This document shows positions 1 to 8,349 of a DNA stretch of 42,306 nt, piece after piece. The stretch lies in the NCBI GenBank assembly GCA_028278125.1, contig JANQEY010000197.1, positions 1 through 42,306 of the forward strand, read 5' to 3'. Source of the DNA: a bacterium. Lineage in GTDB: Bacteria; Electryoneota; Electryoneia; Electryoneales; Electryoneaceae. The notes beneath the pieces are model-generated. The model was given only the letters and a program-made list of their open reading frames with translations. It was not told the DNA's origin and made no database searches. Position 1 is the stretch's first letter, and the number at the start of each line of letters is the position of its first letter. The position numbers and the translations under genes were made by a program.

Positions 1-219
1 AACACAAGCAGTGCGAATGCATAACCCTTCGTCAGTTATGACTTATAAATTACATCGTCTTGCTTATCTTATGCAAGATCGATTTGCTACCGACTATAAA
101 TTAAAGATAAATTTGTAAATTTATTGTCGGTAGCAAATCGATCTTGCATAAGATAAGCAAGACGATGTAATTTATAAGTCATAACTGACGAAGGGTTATG
201 CATTCGCACTGCTTGTGTT
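1..219. repeat. Perfect 94-bp inverted repeat at the left contig end
   Basis: Positions 1-94 are the exact reverse complement of 126-219. With one mismatch (95/125) the pairing continues to about 102/118, leaving a loop of some 15 nt. The right arm is the coding sequence of the first gene, so the left arm is an inverted copy of it. The arm begins exactly at base 1. That pattern is typical of a fold-back chimera at a contig end, although a hairpin-ended linear molecule would look the same. Confidence 0.95.
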
Positions 220-644
220 AGATATGGCATATCATTATTTAATCTCTCATTGCCTTTAATGAACTCTTTGAATAGTGTTAAAGTGGTTGGGCTTCCATAA
301 GTATTATTTCCGTGACTAGTATTATTATTTAGTAATTCTAATCGTAGTAATTCTTCAAATTTATCATGCCATCCCTTCTTTGCCTTGTCCGAACGCATAA
401 TTTGTATTAATTCTCTTAACGCATCTTTTACATATGATCTCTCAATAATATCCATCCATAAATTCTTTATCGACTGATGGTCAAAATGAAATTCTTGTTC
501 ATTCAATCCCTTTGTTTTTTTAATTAATTGTCTAATTTCTATGATTGTTCGATATGCTCCTGTGCAAATCTGAAGTAATTCCTGTGGCTCTCTACTATCC
601 CATTGAATTTTACGATTAATAATATCTATACGATTCTTCCGCAT
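87..644 (-). CDS. EAD1-like domain protein, C-terminus lost at the contig end
   Basis: Residues about 13-105 form an all-helical domain whose pattern matches the second domain-bearing protein just upstream: a W-x-S-R-E-x-Q-E-L-like start, a conserved W in the third helix (LWMDIIERS), then 'ALRELIQIMRSD' and a closing 'FEELLRLEL'. This resembles effector-associated domain 1 (EAD1), a small adaptor that links conflict-system effectors by like-with-like contacts (family knowledge). About 65 further residues have no recognisable fold. Genuine coding ends near base 126; the last dozen residues and the stop at 87 come from the inverted repeat, so the true C-terminal effector part is missing. It is last in the minus-strand operon, 14 bp after the protease gene. 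Confidence 0.6.
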   Translation of the reverse strand: MRKNRIDIINRKIQWDSREPQELLQICTGAYRTIIEIRQLIKKTKGLNEQEFHFDHQSIKNLWMDIIERSYVKDALRELIQIMRSDKAKKGWHDKFEELLRLELLNNNTSHGNNTYGSPTTLTLFKEFIKGNERLNNDMPYLTQAVRMHNPSSVMTYKLHRLAYLMQDRFATDNKFTNLSLIYSR

Positions 645-658
645 AACTTTTTACCTCG

Positions 659-1705
659 TCAAATATGAATTCCATGGGATTCCATCTGCTTTTTTATTAA
701 TTGAATATTAATCCCTCGGTTTATTGACTCAATTCCCATCGGGCCGTTTCTAGTTTGTGATCCTTGATGAAGAGCAACCACCTCCCAATCGGAATTAAAT
801 ACAGGAGAGCCAGATGAGCCACGATCTGTAGAGGTATAATATTCAATAATTCTATCATCCACATATCGAACAATATTATTATGCATACCAATTTGTTTTA
901 ATGCACCATTTGGATGTTGTATTATGTATACACGGTCATCGACGGTTGGTAATTCTGTAGCAAATCCAACTTGGTTATACCGTTTGTTGGTTGGTTGATC
1001 AATCTTAATTGTGGCCCAATCTACATCACGATTTCCAACGATTGATTGAATATCGCCCTTGATAACATGATATGGCTTAAGACCACCATATATGTCCTTT
1101 TCGTAATTAAACCACAACTCGACATTTTCTGGATAAAATAGATCCTTATCATAATTAATTAAAACATGAAAATTTGTTAAGATATAATTATCCGAAATCA
1201 GGAAACCTGTACCATGGAATGTCATGTCTTTAAATGTCACAACTAATCGTACAACGGATTTACTTTTTTGGATGCCTAAATGTAAGAATGTTACATCATA
1301 AAACGGATTTGTTTCACATAATACCTTTTCGATATCTAAATAGCTCCTAGGATGCTGTGTTTTCCATCCAATATCACTTTTCAATGGAGCTTCAATAATT
1401 GGATTATGTAATAATAACTCATTAATACGCGCGTGATACCCAGATATTGATTCATCAGTAAGAATTACATTGAACATCTTATCTAATAATCCTCTGTTGT
1501 GTGCTTTTTCAAATATCTCGTTCCATGCATCTGACATTGAAATATTCCACCGAATATCACCAACAGGAATTCCAGTGGCTCGGACGAGTCTAATTACTTG
1601 ATTTTCATTATAGTAAATATTGGATAGAATCTTATGTAATTCTTGAACTTCTCTACGTGACCAATCTAATGGGTATTCGTTGATAAAGCTCTCTCTCTTA
1701 CACAT
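659..1705 (-). CDS. EAD1-like domain fused to a V8/trypsin-like serine protease
   Basis: The 348-residue protein has two parts. Residues about 10-100 form an EAD1-like helical domain (LDWSRREVQEL at the start, 'SDAWNEIFEKAHNRGLL' in the middle). Residues about 135-348 are a chymotrypsin-fold protease of the V8/glutamyl endopeptidase type. The triad is visible: His180 in 'ILTNFHV', Asp229 in 'RDVDWATIK' and Ser298 in 'GSSGSPVFN'. No signal peptide is seen, so it should act in the cytoplasm. EAD-protease fusions are known from conflict systems, where the EAD recruits the protease to a partner carrying a matching domain; the neighbouring EAD1-like protein is the obvious partner (inference). Its target is unknown. 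Confidence 0.8.
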   Translation of the reverse strand: MCKRESFINEYPLDWSRREVQELHKILSNIYYNENQVIRLVRATGIPVGDIRWNISMSDAWNEIFEKAHNRGLLDKMFNVILTDESISGYHARINELLLHNPIIEAPLKSDIGWKTQHPRSYLDIEKVLCETNPFYDVTFLHLGIQKSKSVVRLVVTFKDMTFHGTGFLISDNYILTNFHVLINYDKDLFYPENVELWFNYEKDIYGGLKPYHVIKGDIQSIVGNRDVDWATIKIDQPTNKRYNQVGFATELPTVDDRVYIIQHPNGALKQIGMHNNIVRYVDDRIIEYYTSTDRGSSGSPVFNSDWEVVALHQGSQTRNGPMGIESINRGINIQLIKKQMESHGIHI

Positions 1706-1749
1706 ATTTCAATCATCAATATCGACAAAGTTAATAAATCTTCTGGAAA

Positions 1750-2118
1750 TTATGAATACATCATATGTTTATGGACACAGGAAATCAACTTTTCACGGTC
1801 TATAGGCAATAGTAAATAATTCGAAGCACCTGACCACATTGCCATAATGCATTTTAAACGGCTTGATTCAACGTTTAAATCTGCCAATACAATGATTGGA
1901 ATGGTTGAAATTAACGGATGGTTTAATAGTTGATGTAATAAATTGAATCCATATTTATCGATATTAACAATAATTAAATCTGGATTTATTTGGTGAACTT
2001 TTAATAATTCTGGCCAATAACCATTGCTGTCATGGAGATCATATCCTTCAGGTTCTAACATTTCCTTGAAAAATTTATATTCTTTCTCCGAGGAACATAT
2101 TGTCAGGATCTTAGCCAT
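1750..2118 (-). CDS. Receiver-like domain lacking the phosphorylation residues
   Basis: A single-domain protein of 122 residues with the alpha/beta layout of a response-regulator receiver: strand 'KILTIC', strand 'PDLIIVNID', strand 'IPIIVLAD' and strand 'ASNYLLLPID'. The residues that define a working receiver are absent. The acidic pair after strand 1 reads Ser-Ser (residues 9-10), the phospho-acceptor position is Asn52, the Ser/Thr switch is Ala79 and the invariant Lys is Leu104. It is therefore a pseudo-receiver, more likely a binding or sensing module than a phospho-relay target. The start has a GGGGGT site just upstream. It sits between the GS-like gene and the EAD-protease gene, all minus strand with short gaps. 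Confidence 0.75.
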   Translation of the reverse strand: MAKILTICSSEKEYKFFKEMLEPEGYDLHDSNGYWPELLKVHQINPDLIIVNIDKYGFNLLHQLLNHPLISTIPIIVLADLNVESSRLKCIMAMWSGASNYLLLPIDREKLISCVHKHMMYS

Positions 2119-2178
2119 GAAACCCCCATAATAAATATGGTGAGTGGTTCGAATCTATTAATATATGTTTATATGTAA

Positions 2179-3534
2179 TTAATACCTTAAAAAATGAAGG
2201 TTGCATTCTTCATCCTCACTCACGTTTTCATGTGATTTTATTTCACCCATCCGAACTGCGACATATGAAGTAAAAAGATCTGGACCCATGGAATTTTTCA
2301 ATATGTCATCATTCGACAATTCTTCAACTGATTCATTTAATGAGGTAGGAAGACGCATTAACCCTCTGTGTTCTTTCTCGTCATCAGGTATTATTGATGG
2401 ATTAATATCTAATAATAATTCTTCACTTGGTTTTTTTCCTTCGGAAATTCCATGTAGTCCTGCTGCAATAATTCCACCAAGGGCGATATAAGGATTAGCG
2501 CTTGAGTCTGGAACTTTAATTTCAATATTTACTGAATTCATCTCATCATCCCAATTGGTTGATGGAATACGAATTGCTGCTTCGCGATTATCATAACCAT
2601 AGCATATATGCGATGAACTCCAACTATTTGGTTTTAAACGTCGATAACTATTAACACTAGGACACGTTAGTGCCATTAATCCAGGTAAGTGATTAAGTAC
2701 TCCTGAAACAAAATATAGTGCTAAATCACTAAGATAACATTTACTCTGCCTTGAGAAAAATATGTTATTTCTTCCTGAATCCCAAATACTTAAATGTATA
2801 TGGCATCCACTACCTGCTTGGTCTTTAAATGGTTTTGGTGCAAATGATGCCAAATAACCGTTACGCCATGCGATATTACGTACGGTTTCTCGGTAGAGTA
2901 TCTGGTTATCAGCAGAAGTTAAGGCATCAGAGTAAGAAATAGATATTTCTTGTTGACCATCACCTAATTCCGGATAGTATTGTTGAATTTGAATCCCTTG
3001 TTTCTGGAGAGCCGCGATTATCTCTTCAATAGTCTTTCTTGGTTCCATCATACCTAGAGTACTGAAACAAGGTCGCCTATCGCATGGGATATAATTATCA
3101 ACCTCATTCTTAATGGCTAAATACCACTCAGGCTCAAAAGCAGATTTAATGTTCAGATCCATCTCAGTTGCCTTTTTAATCATTCGTTGTAGGTAAGACC
3201 GGCTACAAGGCCCCCATTTCTTGCGATTATGGGCATACATATTACTCATCATAACAGCCCATTTTGGCGCATATGGAAGAATTGTAAATGTATTAATATC
3301 AGGTATAAGTCTAATTTCTCCCACTGGGCCCATATTAATAACAGTTTGAAGAGTGTCATTAGAGGTCATTGCCGGCATAGCAACAGATAGCCCGATACCG
3401 CTTCTAATGCGGTATTCGAGAGTAGAAATGTGTGTACTCTTTCCTCGGATTATTCCACCATTATCACAATATAAGAAGGTTATCATTTCGACATCGTTAT
3501 CATGAGCGTTTTGGAGTATTTGTTCGATGTTCAT
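2179..3534 (-). CDS. Glutamine-synthetase-like ligase of uncertain substrate
   Basis: 451 residues, the usual length of a type I glutamine synthetase fold. Metal and ATP-site motifs are kept: E134/E136 ('FEPEWYL'), E189/E196 ('PELGDGQQEI'), H245 ('GSGCHIHLS'), R317 ('NREAAIRIP') and E338. Three places differ from true GlnA: there is no 'DGSS' aspartate latch, the 'GFEAP' glutamate that deprotonates ammonia is replaced by 'NSWSSS' (303-308), and the Arg of 'E-x-R-S-P-D' is Lys340. These changes suggest an amine or amino-acid acceptor other than ammonia, as in gamma-glutamyl-polyamine or methylamide ligases (inference). A GGAGGAGG site precedes the ATG. It follows AsnA by 49 bp in the same operon. 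The window's full-length GlnA at 39920 keeps all three features. Confidence 0.8.
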   Translation of the reverse strand: MNIEQILQNAHDNDVEMITFLYCDNGGIIRGKSTHISTLEYRIRSGIGLSVAMPAMTSNDTLQTVINMGPVGEIRLIPDINTFTILPYAPKWAVMMSNMYAHNRKKWGPCSRSYLQRMIKKATEMDLNIKSAFEPEWYLAIKNEVDNYIPCDRRPCFSTLGMMEPRKTIEEIIAALQKQGIQIQQYYPELGDGQQEISISYSDALTSADNQILYRETVRNIAWRNGYLASFAPKPFKDQAGSGCHIHLSIWDSGRNNIFFSRQSKCYLSDLALYFVSGVLNHLPGLMALTCPSVNSYRRLKPNSWSSSHICYGYDNREAAIRIPSTNWDDEMNSVNIEIKVPDSSANPYIALGGIIAAGLHGISEGKKPSEELLLDINPSIIPDDEKEHRGLMRLPTSLNESVEELSNDDILKNSMGPDLFTSYVAVRMGEIKSHENVSEDEECNLHFLRY

Positions 3535-3583
3535 ATATGATATCCTCCTCCCTGATGTTTATATTAGTTGATTCATATTAAAG

Positions 3584-4705
3584 TCACTTCAGTAATGGAA
3601 TATTTTTCTTTTGACATATTCTCATAAATGTGTCCGGCCAAACAGATGGATGACATTCGCCAAGAGCAGCTTTCCGTAATAAGTACATGTATGTTCTACT
3701 TTCTCCAATACCACCTCCAATACAAAGAGGTACTTCATCATTTATTATCATCTGATGGTATGGTTTCTCAATTAGGTTCATCTGGCCTAATAGGTCCAAT
3801 TGTTGGATTAAAGCTTCCTTGGTAACCCTAATTGCCATTGAGCTTAATTCGTGCTTTTGGTTGGTTACAGGATTCCAAACAAGGATATCTCCATTCAAAC
3901 CTCTTGTTGGGCGACCATCAGCAGAAACTGTTTGAGTGATCCAGTCATCGTAATCACCAGTTCTTAAGCCATGAGGCAATCCATTTTCTAATGGATATCC
4001 TATACCGTATATGAATATCGCTGGCATTTCTTTTAATATCTCATTTTCTCTTTCATCTGCTGATTTATCGGGATACCGATCGAGTAAATCTTCAGAATGC
4101 AAGAATTGGATTTCCTTAGGAATTTCCGGAAAACTTGTATCGTCTAAGATAGGAAATTCATTACGGATATATTTATCTGCATTAACTATGACCTTCCAAA
4201 TGGACTTTACTGTCTCTGTTAGATACTCTAGATTTCTGTCTTCGTTTGTTATTACCTTTTCCCAATCCCATTGATCTACATATGAATTGTGATAATTCGT
4301 AATAAATTCATCTTTTCTAATTGCTCGCATATCGGCAAGAATTCCTTCTCCGATTTGGCAATCAAATTGTTTCAGTGCCCATCGTTTCCATTTAGTTGAA
4401 GCTTGAGTCACCTCGACATCCAATGGATCAATGTGATTATTATCAATTTTAAAATATACTGGAATTCGAGATCCATCTGGAACAACATTTTCAGTCATTC
4501 CACTATTGGTATCGCAGATTAGGGGAGATTCTACACGAAATAGATTTAATTGTTCACATAATGAATCCTCGATAAACTGTTTTAATTTACCAATTGCTAT
4601 TTGCGTTTCTTTTTTATTTAATATCGAGGAATAGTTATTTGGCAATCCTTTTTCAATATGAGCATATGATCCACGAGGTACGTAATTATTGCCAGAATCT
4701 GTCAT
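3584..4705 (-). CDS. asnA: Aspartate-ammonia ligase (AsnA-type asparagine synthetase)
   Basis: About 373 residues, somewhat longer than bacterial AsnA (about 330). AsnA signatures run in order: 'STKWKRWAL', 'GEGILADMRAIR', 'YVDQWDWEKV', 'DYDDW', 'LNGDILVWNP', 'HELSSMAIRV' and 'IGGGIGESR'. The family makes asparagine from aspartate, ammonia and ATP through an aspartyl-AMP intermediate, on a class II aminoacyl-tRNA-synthetase fold. The region of the E. coli substrate-binding Asp46 reads 'TENVV' here, possibly Asp to Glu, so specificity could be shifted (weak inference by eye). I place the start at ATG 4705, eight bases after AGGAG, rather than at the upstream GTG 4714. It lies between the ferredoxin and GS-like genes, so two amide-forming enzymes are encoded side by side. 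Confidence 0.88.
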   Translation of the reverse strand: MTDSGNNYVPRGSYAHIEKGLPNNYSSILNKKETQIAIGKLKQFIEDSLCEQLNLFRVESPLICDTNSGMTENVVPDGSRIPVYFKIDNNHIDPLDVEVTQASTKWKRWALKQFDCQIGEGILADMRAIRKDEFITNYHNSYVDQWDWEKVITNEDRNLEYLTETVKSIWKVIVNADKYIRNEFPILDDTSFPEIPKEIQFLHSEDLLDRYPDKSADERENEILKEMPAIFIYGIGYPLENGLPHGLRTGDYDDWITQTVSADGRPTRGLNGDILVWNPVTNQKHELSSMAIRVTKEALIQQLDLLGQMNLIEKPYHQMIINDEVPLCIGGGIGESRTYMYLLRKAALGECHPSVWPDTFMRICQKKNIPLLK

Positions 4706-4758
4706 TATTATCACTCCTATTTAGGAAATGGTCCAACTTCACATTGCGATTATTATCG

Positions 4759-5049
4759 TTAGGCTAGTTCTTTAGATTTATTTTTTAATTCATGGGCTTT
4801 GTTCCTTAAGTCATCACTATTCTGCGGCCATAAGCTTAAGAATACGTTTTGCGGGCAGGCGACAAGACACCGGCCTTCGTGATCACATTTTTCTGGATGT
4901 GCAATAATTGGGACGTCTAATATTAGATTATGTGGTCCTAAAACTACTTCTTGTTTACATAATTCAAGTACGCCAAACACACACGCTCTTATACAATTTC
5001 CACAGCCAACACAACGTATCTTATCTTCATCCCTTATTAACGGATACAA
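4759..5049 (-). CDS. Small ferredoxin-like iron-sulfur protein
   Basis: 96 residues. The first cluster motif is classic: 'CVGCGNCIRAC' (C-x2-C-x2-C-x3-C). The second, 'CDHEGRCLVACP', has C-x5-C-x3-C-P spacing, so the second cluster may be atypical or 3Fe-4S. The lysine-rich C-terminal tail is helical. The best in-frame start is TTG 5049; a strong AGGAGGTGAT lies about 15 bases upstream with no ATG or in-frame GTG nearer, so the start is not certain. It is the first gene of the minus-strand operon that continues with asnA. Either it donates electrons to an enzyme outside the operon or the operon chemistry has a redox step (inference). Confidence 0.8.
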   Translation of the reverse strand: MYPLIRDEDKIRCVGCGNCIRACVFGVLELCKQEVVLGPHNLILDVPIIAHPEKCDHEGRCLVACPQNVFLSLWPQNSDDLRNKAHELKNKSKELA

Positions 5050-5095
5050 ATCCTCTACCGTGAAATCACCTCCTGTAACCGAACGTATTAAATTA

Positions 5096-5112
5096 TCTAT
5101 AAATAAAGCTTA
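5096..5112 (-). promoter_or_regulatory. Probable TATA box of the ferredoxin-asnA-GS-protease operon
   Basis: On the minus strand the spacer reads GCTTTATTTATAGATAAT about 50 bases before the ferredoxin start, leaving a short leader that contains the AGGAGGTGAT site. The rest of the 255-bp spacer 5050-5304 is AT-rich, with another TATA-like stretch near 5185-5200; no gene or RNA is seen in it. Confidence 0.45.
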
Positions 5113-5304
5113 CTACTGAATTAATTATATTTGTGTCAATAATAAGATAGTTCTACCTAATTAAACGTTGTTTCATTATTCCATATTTTATATAGACCAT
5201 ATTCTGTTTCACAGTATTAAATGATATTTTCAACAATTAATAACTCTTTAATATCCTAACGCAATACACAATGCCAAGCACGTTTTTTATCAAAGTAGCA
5301 AAAT

Positions 5305-7326
5305 CTATCTGTCTTCATTATTTGGGCATGTCCAGCCTCTTACCAAGGCATCCTCCCAGATTTTCTTACATGCACGAGATAAAACGTAACTTGGTTCCTT
5401 TTCTCGTCCTATCGTCCGAGCCATATTACCACATTGGCTTCTTGCTTTCGGGGTTAGATATTGCCATTCCTTTAGCCATGATGCCAAACCCCACCAAGCG
5501 TCGGATCCCTTATCAACACAATATTCAATAGTTTCTCTCTCCTGCTTGATCTGGGGGTCATACTCTTTTTGTTTTCGTCCTCTCTTGATGTAAATTGATT
5601 TAATGTCATCAGGTAATACAAATTCCTTATTCCTGAGATTCTCCCAGCAATTCTCTTTCTTGCACCATTCGGAGATATTTAGATCCGTATCACGGATGTG
5701 ATCATTGACGACATGACTAATTACCTCGATCGTATCTTGGAGGTTGTCAGGTATCATCTGTTCATGCCAGATCTTGTATAGATCAATTTTCATCTCTGAT
5801 AATTCGAACAACCATGAAAGGGTGTATGTGACAATGTTATGTCGGTACCCTTGGAATGTTTGTCTCCTGACGATTTTTTCTGTTGTCTTCCAGAGGAGTA
5901 CTAGGGCTACGGTCTTTTTGAAGAACTCGGCTAGGTCCTCATCCTGCTCCCTGAGCCACATGTTGAATTTTGCAAAATTCTTCTGGGCACCGAGACTGAC
6001 ATCATGTGGTTTTCTTAGATATGTGTTCCAAACTTTACCAAAAATACTTTTATCGAACCTTTGTTTTTTTGGATAACGAGCTTCAAACTTCTTTCCTTGA
6101 GCGGTGGTGCGAGCCTCAAGCCGCTTTGTTTCCTCGTAACTGCCACGGGCTTTTTCGTAAAACCAATGTGTCAATTTAGATCCACCGGTTGGATCGGGGG
6201 CCCACAGATTCTTCGAGATATCATGCAATTCCGGATGCGGAGGATCATTTGCTGATAGGTCAGCAAGGCTGACACGATTCTGCATATTTGAATATTCACT
6301 AATTCGGGGTACGAGCCTGTCAATATTTTTTTCATCTATAATCAGAATTAATTTCATCTGAACCGCTATTTGCGAAAGGTCTGCCATCTGCTTTCGGCTT
6401 GCGTGAAATAATGATGCTACGGTCTGCCCCCCATTTACAATCTGGAAATCTGTTGCTCCTTCGATAACACAACTATTACCAGAAATTTCTTCAACCACCA
6501 CCTCCCTAGCAAAGACTGTTATTCCATTGTTGTAAGCGCAAAACATATCTGAATCATTAAGTATTGTTTCTCTAATGCCCCTGTTGATTTTTCCTCTTGC
6601 TGATAGATACACTCGGACATTCATATCGAGCATCCGTGTGCCCCATTCAGAGTAGAGATCAGCAAGGCATTGGCCGGAGATGAATGTAAGATATGTTGTA
6701 TAAATCCCTTCACTGTCATGATGAAAGAGGCTGGGCAAAGAACCACCATTGTCGTTGAAGTTCACCGTTATTACTTCTCTCTCTCCCTTTTCTATGAATC
6801 CGAGTATTCGTTCGATATCCCAGATAATCTTACGGATTTCCACGCCATCAAATTCGTCAATCCTTGCTGCTTGCTTTGGTGCTACACCATCGGTAATAAG
6901 GATAATATTCACCGTGTGAAATCCAGGCCCAACCTCTTTTATAAGTTTTGAAAGGTCGTGTGCTTCGTTGGCAATGTCAATTTTTTCAAACAGGTTTTTT
7001 ACACTACGTTGATAGAAGTTTGAACATCGCTTGAAATAAGTTTCAAGATCTGTCTTAGTAACTCTGATATTTGAGATATCATCGTGATCTAGGTAATGTG
7101 ATACCACAAGGTTCAGAACGCCGAGATCCTCATCGAAACTGTATCCATCAACTCTGACTCCTCGCGCTTGATATGAACACCTGACAAAATCATCGATCTC
7201 TCCAGCCTCTACCAATAACTCCCCTACCTCTTCAATAAAAATATGTTCACGGAACATATCTATTTCAAGTGACTGGGTTGCGATATTGTTATGAAAGTCA
7301 GCTAGAGATTCACCTGAAATATCCAA
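5305..7326 (-). CDS. AIPR-family abortive-infection phage-resistance protein
   Basis: 673 residues, last gene of the defence operon. The AIPR signature is clear in the middle: 'CAYNNGITVFAREV', then 'DFQIVNGGQTVASLFHASRK', as in abortive-infection phage-resistance proteins (AIPR, PF10592). The N-terminal 200 residues are the usual mixed alpha/beta region of these proteins. Translation starts at TTG 7326, directly after the TAG of the upstream gene, with GGGGGT eight bases upstream, so translation is probably coupled. AIPR proteins recur in MORC/Z1-type restriction operons and are presumed RNA- or DNA-directed effectors; the biochemical activity cannot be read from the sequence. A spacer of about 255 bp separates it from the unrelated AT-rich operon at 5049. 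Confidence 0.85.
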   Translation of the reverse strand: MDISGESLADFHNNIATQSLEIDMFREHIFIEEVGELLVEAGEIDDFVRCSYQARGVRVDGYSFDEDLGVLNLVVSHYLDHDDISNIRVTKTDLETYFKRCSNFYQRSVKNLFEKIDIANEAHDLSKLIKEVGPGFHTVNIILITDGVAPKQAARIDEFDGVEIRKIIWDIERILGFIEKGEREVITVNFNDNGGSLPSLFHHDSEGIYTTYLTFISGQCLADLYSEWGTRMLDMNVRVYLSARGKINRGIRETILNDSDMFCAYNNGITVFAREVVVEEISGNSCVIEGATDFQIVNGGQTVASLFHASRKQMADLSQIAVQMKLILIIDEKNIDRLVPRISEYSNMQNRVSLADLSANDPPHPELHDISKNLWAPDPTGGSKLTHWFYEKARGSYEETKRLEARTTAQGKKFEARYPKKQRFDKSIFGKVWNTYLRKPHDVSLGAQKNFAKFNMWLREQDEDLAEFFKKTVALVLLWKTTEKIVRRQTFQGYRHNIVTYTLSWLFELSEMKIDLYKIWHEQMIPDNLQDTIEVISHVVNDHIRDTDLNISEWCKKENCWENLRNKEFVLPDDIKSIYIKRGRKQKEYDPQIKQERETIEYCVDKGSDAWWGLASWLKEWQYLTPKARSQCGNMARTIGREKEPSYVLSRACKKIWEDALVRGWTCPNNEDR

Positions 7327-8349
7327 CTATTTACCCCCAATGAATTCATCAAGAGTATTCTCCGCATCTACCTTAAATTTCTTGCAGGACGAAATCAGAA
7401 TCGAATATTGTATATCTCCCAGTCCCGGACAAAGGGATGTAATTCTTGGGAATCCCTCCTTAACATTGAACACTTCTTTGTTCCGGATAATATATCCTGT
7501 CGAATAAATATCACTTTGGACATCCAAATATCCAACATCTTTTAGAAATGATTCAAAGGTCATTAATGCTTTTGAATTCCCCTCAAGCAACCACCTTATC
7601 GCGGAGATAAGTTCGGGAAGCGTGCGTACCCCAGATTCCACGGGGTGTAATGTTAGAATATAAAGGTAGAGGGACTGAAGCCCCTGATTATCTAATTGCC
7701 TTTCATTGTTGATACGAACCTTCCGTGGCTCCTTACCTATTGTGGTTTTAACCTCTATCGATCGCTTCTCGAAGTGAAAATCATGGTATCTTGGATTAAC
7801 CCTCCTCCAGGACTCAACGGCCTTAATTTTATCCATGCCCGCTTCTAGCAACTCCTCAAGGAGATACAATTCTCCGAAAAGCCCTCTCTGCGCTTCTTTT
7901 GTTAATCCTTCTGGGCTATGTTTGGCAAAGAACGAGGCCCAACGCCCAAAGCATTCATCCAATATTACCATTCTCTCACTACTATCCTGCACCTTTTTCA
8001 GGGCTTTTATGATATCCAAGCATACATATGTAAAGATCTCATCGTATTGGGGATTTTGTAGAAGTAATCGTACATGCTTAGTATTTTGAGATGGAACATT
8101 CAGTGTGATCTGATCGATATGTAGTCCCCTCCATTTGGGTATGTCAATATCTAACTCCTCTTCATGGAGTTCAATGATGAATTCCTTGAAGCCATCGGGG
8201 GCTAGCATACTTATTCTGATACCGGCTTCCTCCCCAAGGTCGAGACGTTGATATATTCGATTCCCTGAATAATTACCGGATTTCATTCTTGTCGATATAC
8301 TTTCCCAAAGCATCTTGAGGGAATCCGATAGGTCATTCATCTCTACCAT
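7327..8349 (-). CDS. DUF4420-like PD-(D/E)XK nuclease-family protein
   Basis: 340 residues. The core resembles a restriction-endonuclease fold: a helix with Glu160 in 'GLFGELYLLEEL', then Asp190 in 'RYHDFHF', then Glu199-x-Lys201 in 'RSIEVKTT', which matches E...D...ExK. This pattern, the length and the position between a Z1 ATPase and an AIPR gene match the DUF4420 family, the presumed cleaving subunit of these operons (established context, Iyer and Aravind's MORC-restriction analysis). The start ATG 8349 follows GGAGGAT by five bases and overlaps the end of the Z1 gene by 17 bp. The active-site residues appear intact. Confidence 0.78.
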   Translation of the reverse strand: MVEMNDLSDSLKMLWESISTRMKSGNYSGNRIYQRLDLGEEAGIRISMLAPDGFKEFIIELHEEELDIDIPKWRGLHIDQITLNVPSQNTKHVRLLLQNPQYDEIFTYVCLDIIKALKKVQDSSERMVILDECFGRWASFFAKHSPEGLTKEAQRGLFGELYLLEELLEAGMDKIKAVESWRRVNPRYHDFHFEKRSIEVKTTIGKEPRKVRINNERQLDNQGLQSLYLYILTLHPVESGVRTLPELISAIRWLLEGNSKALMTFESFLKDVGYLDVQSDIYSTGYIIRNKEVFNVKEGFPRITSLCPGLGDIQYSILISSCKKFKVDAENTLDEFIGGK

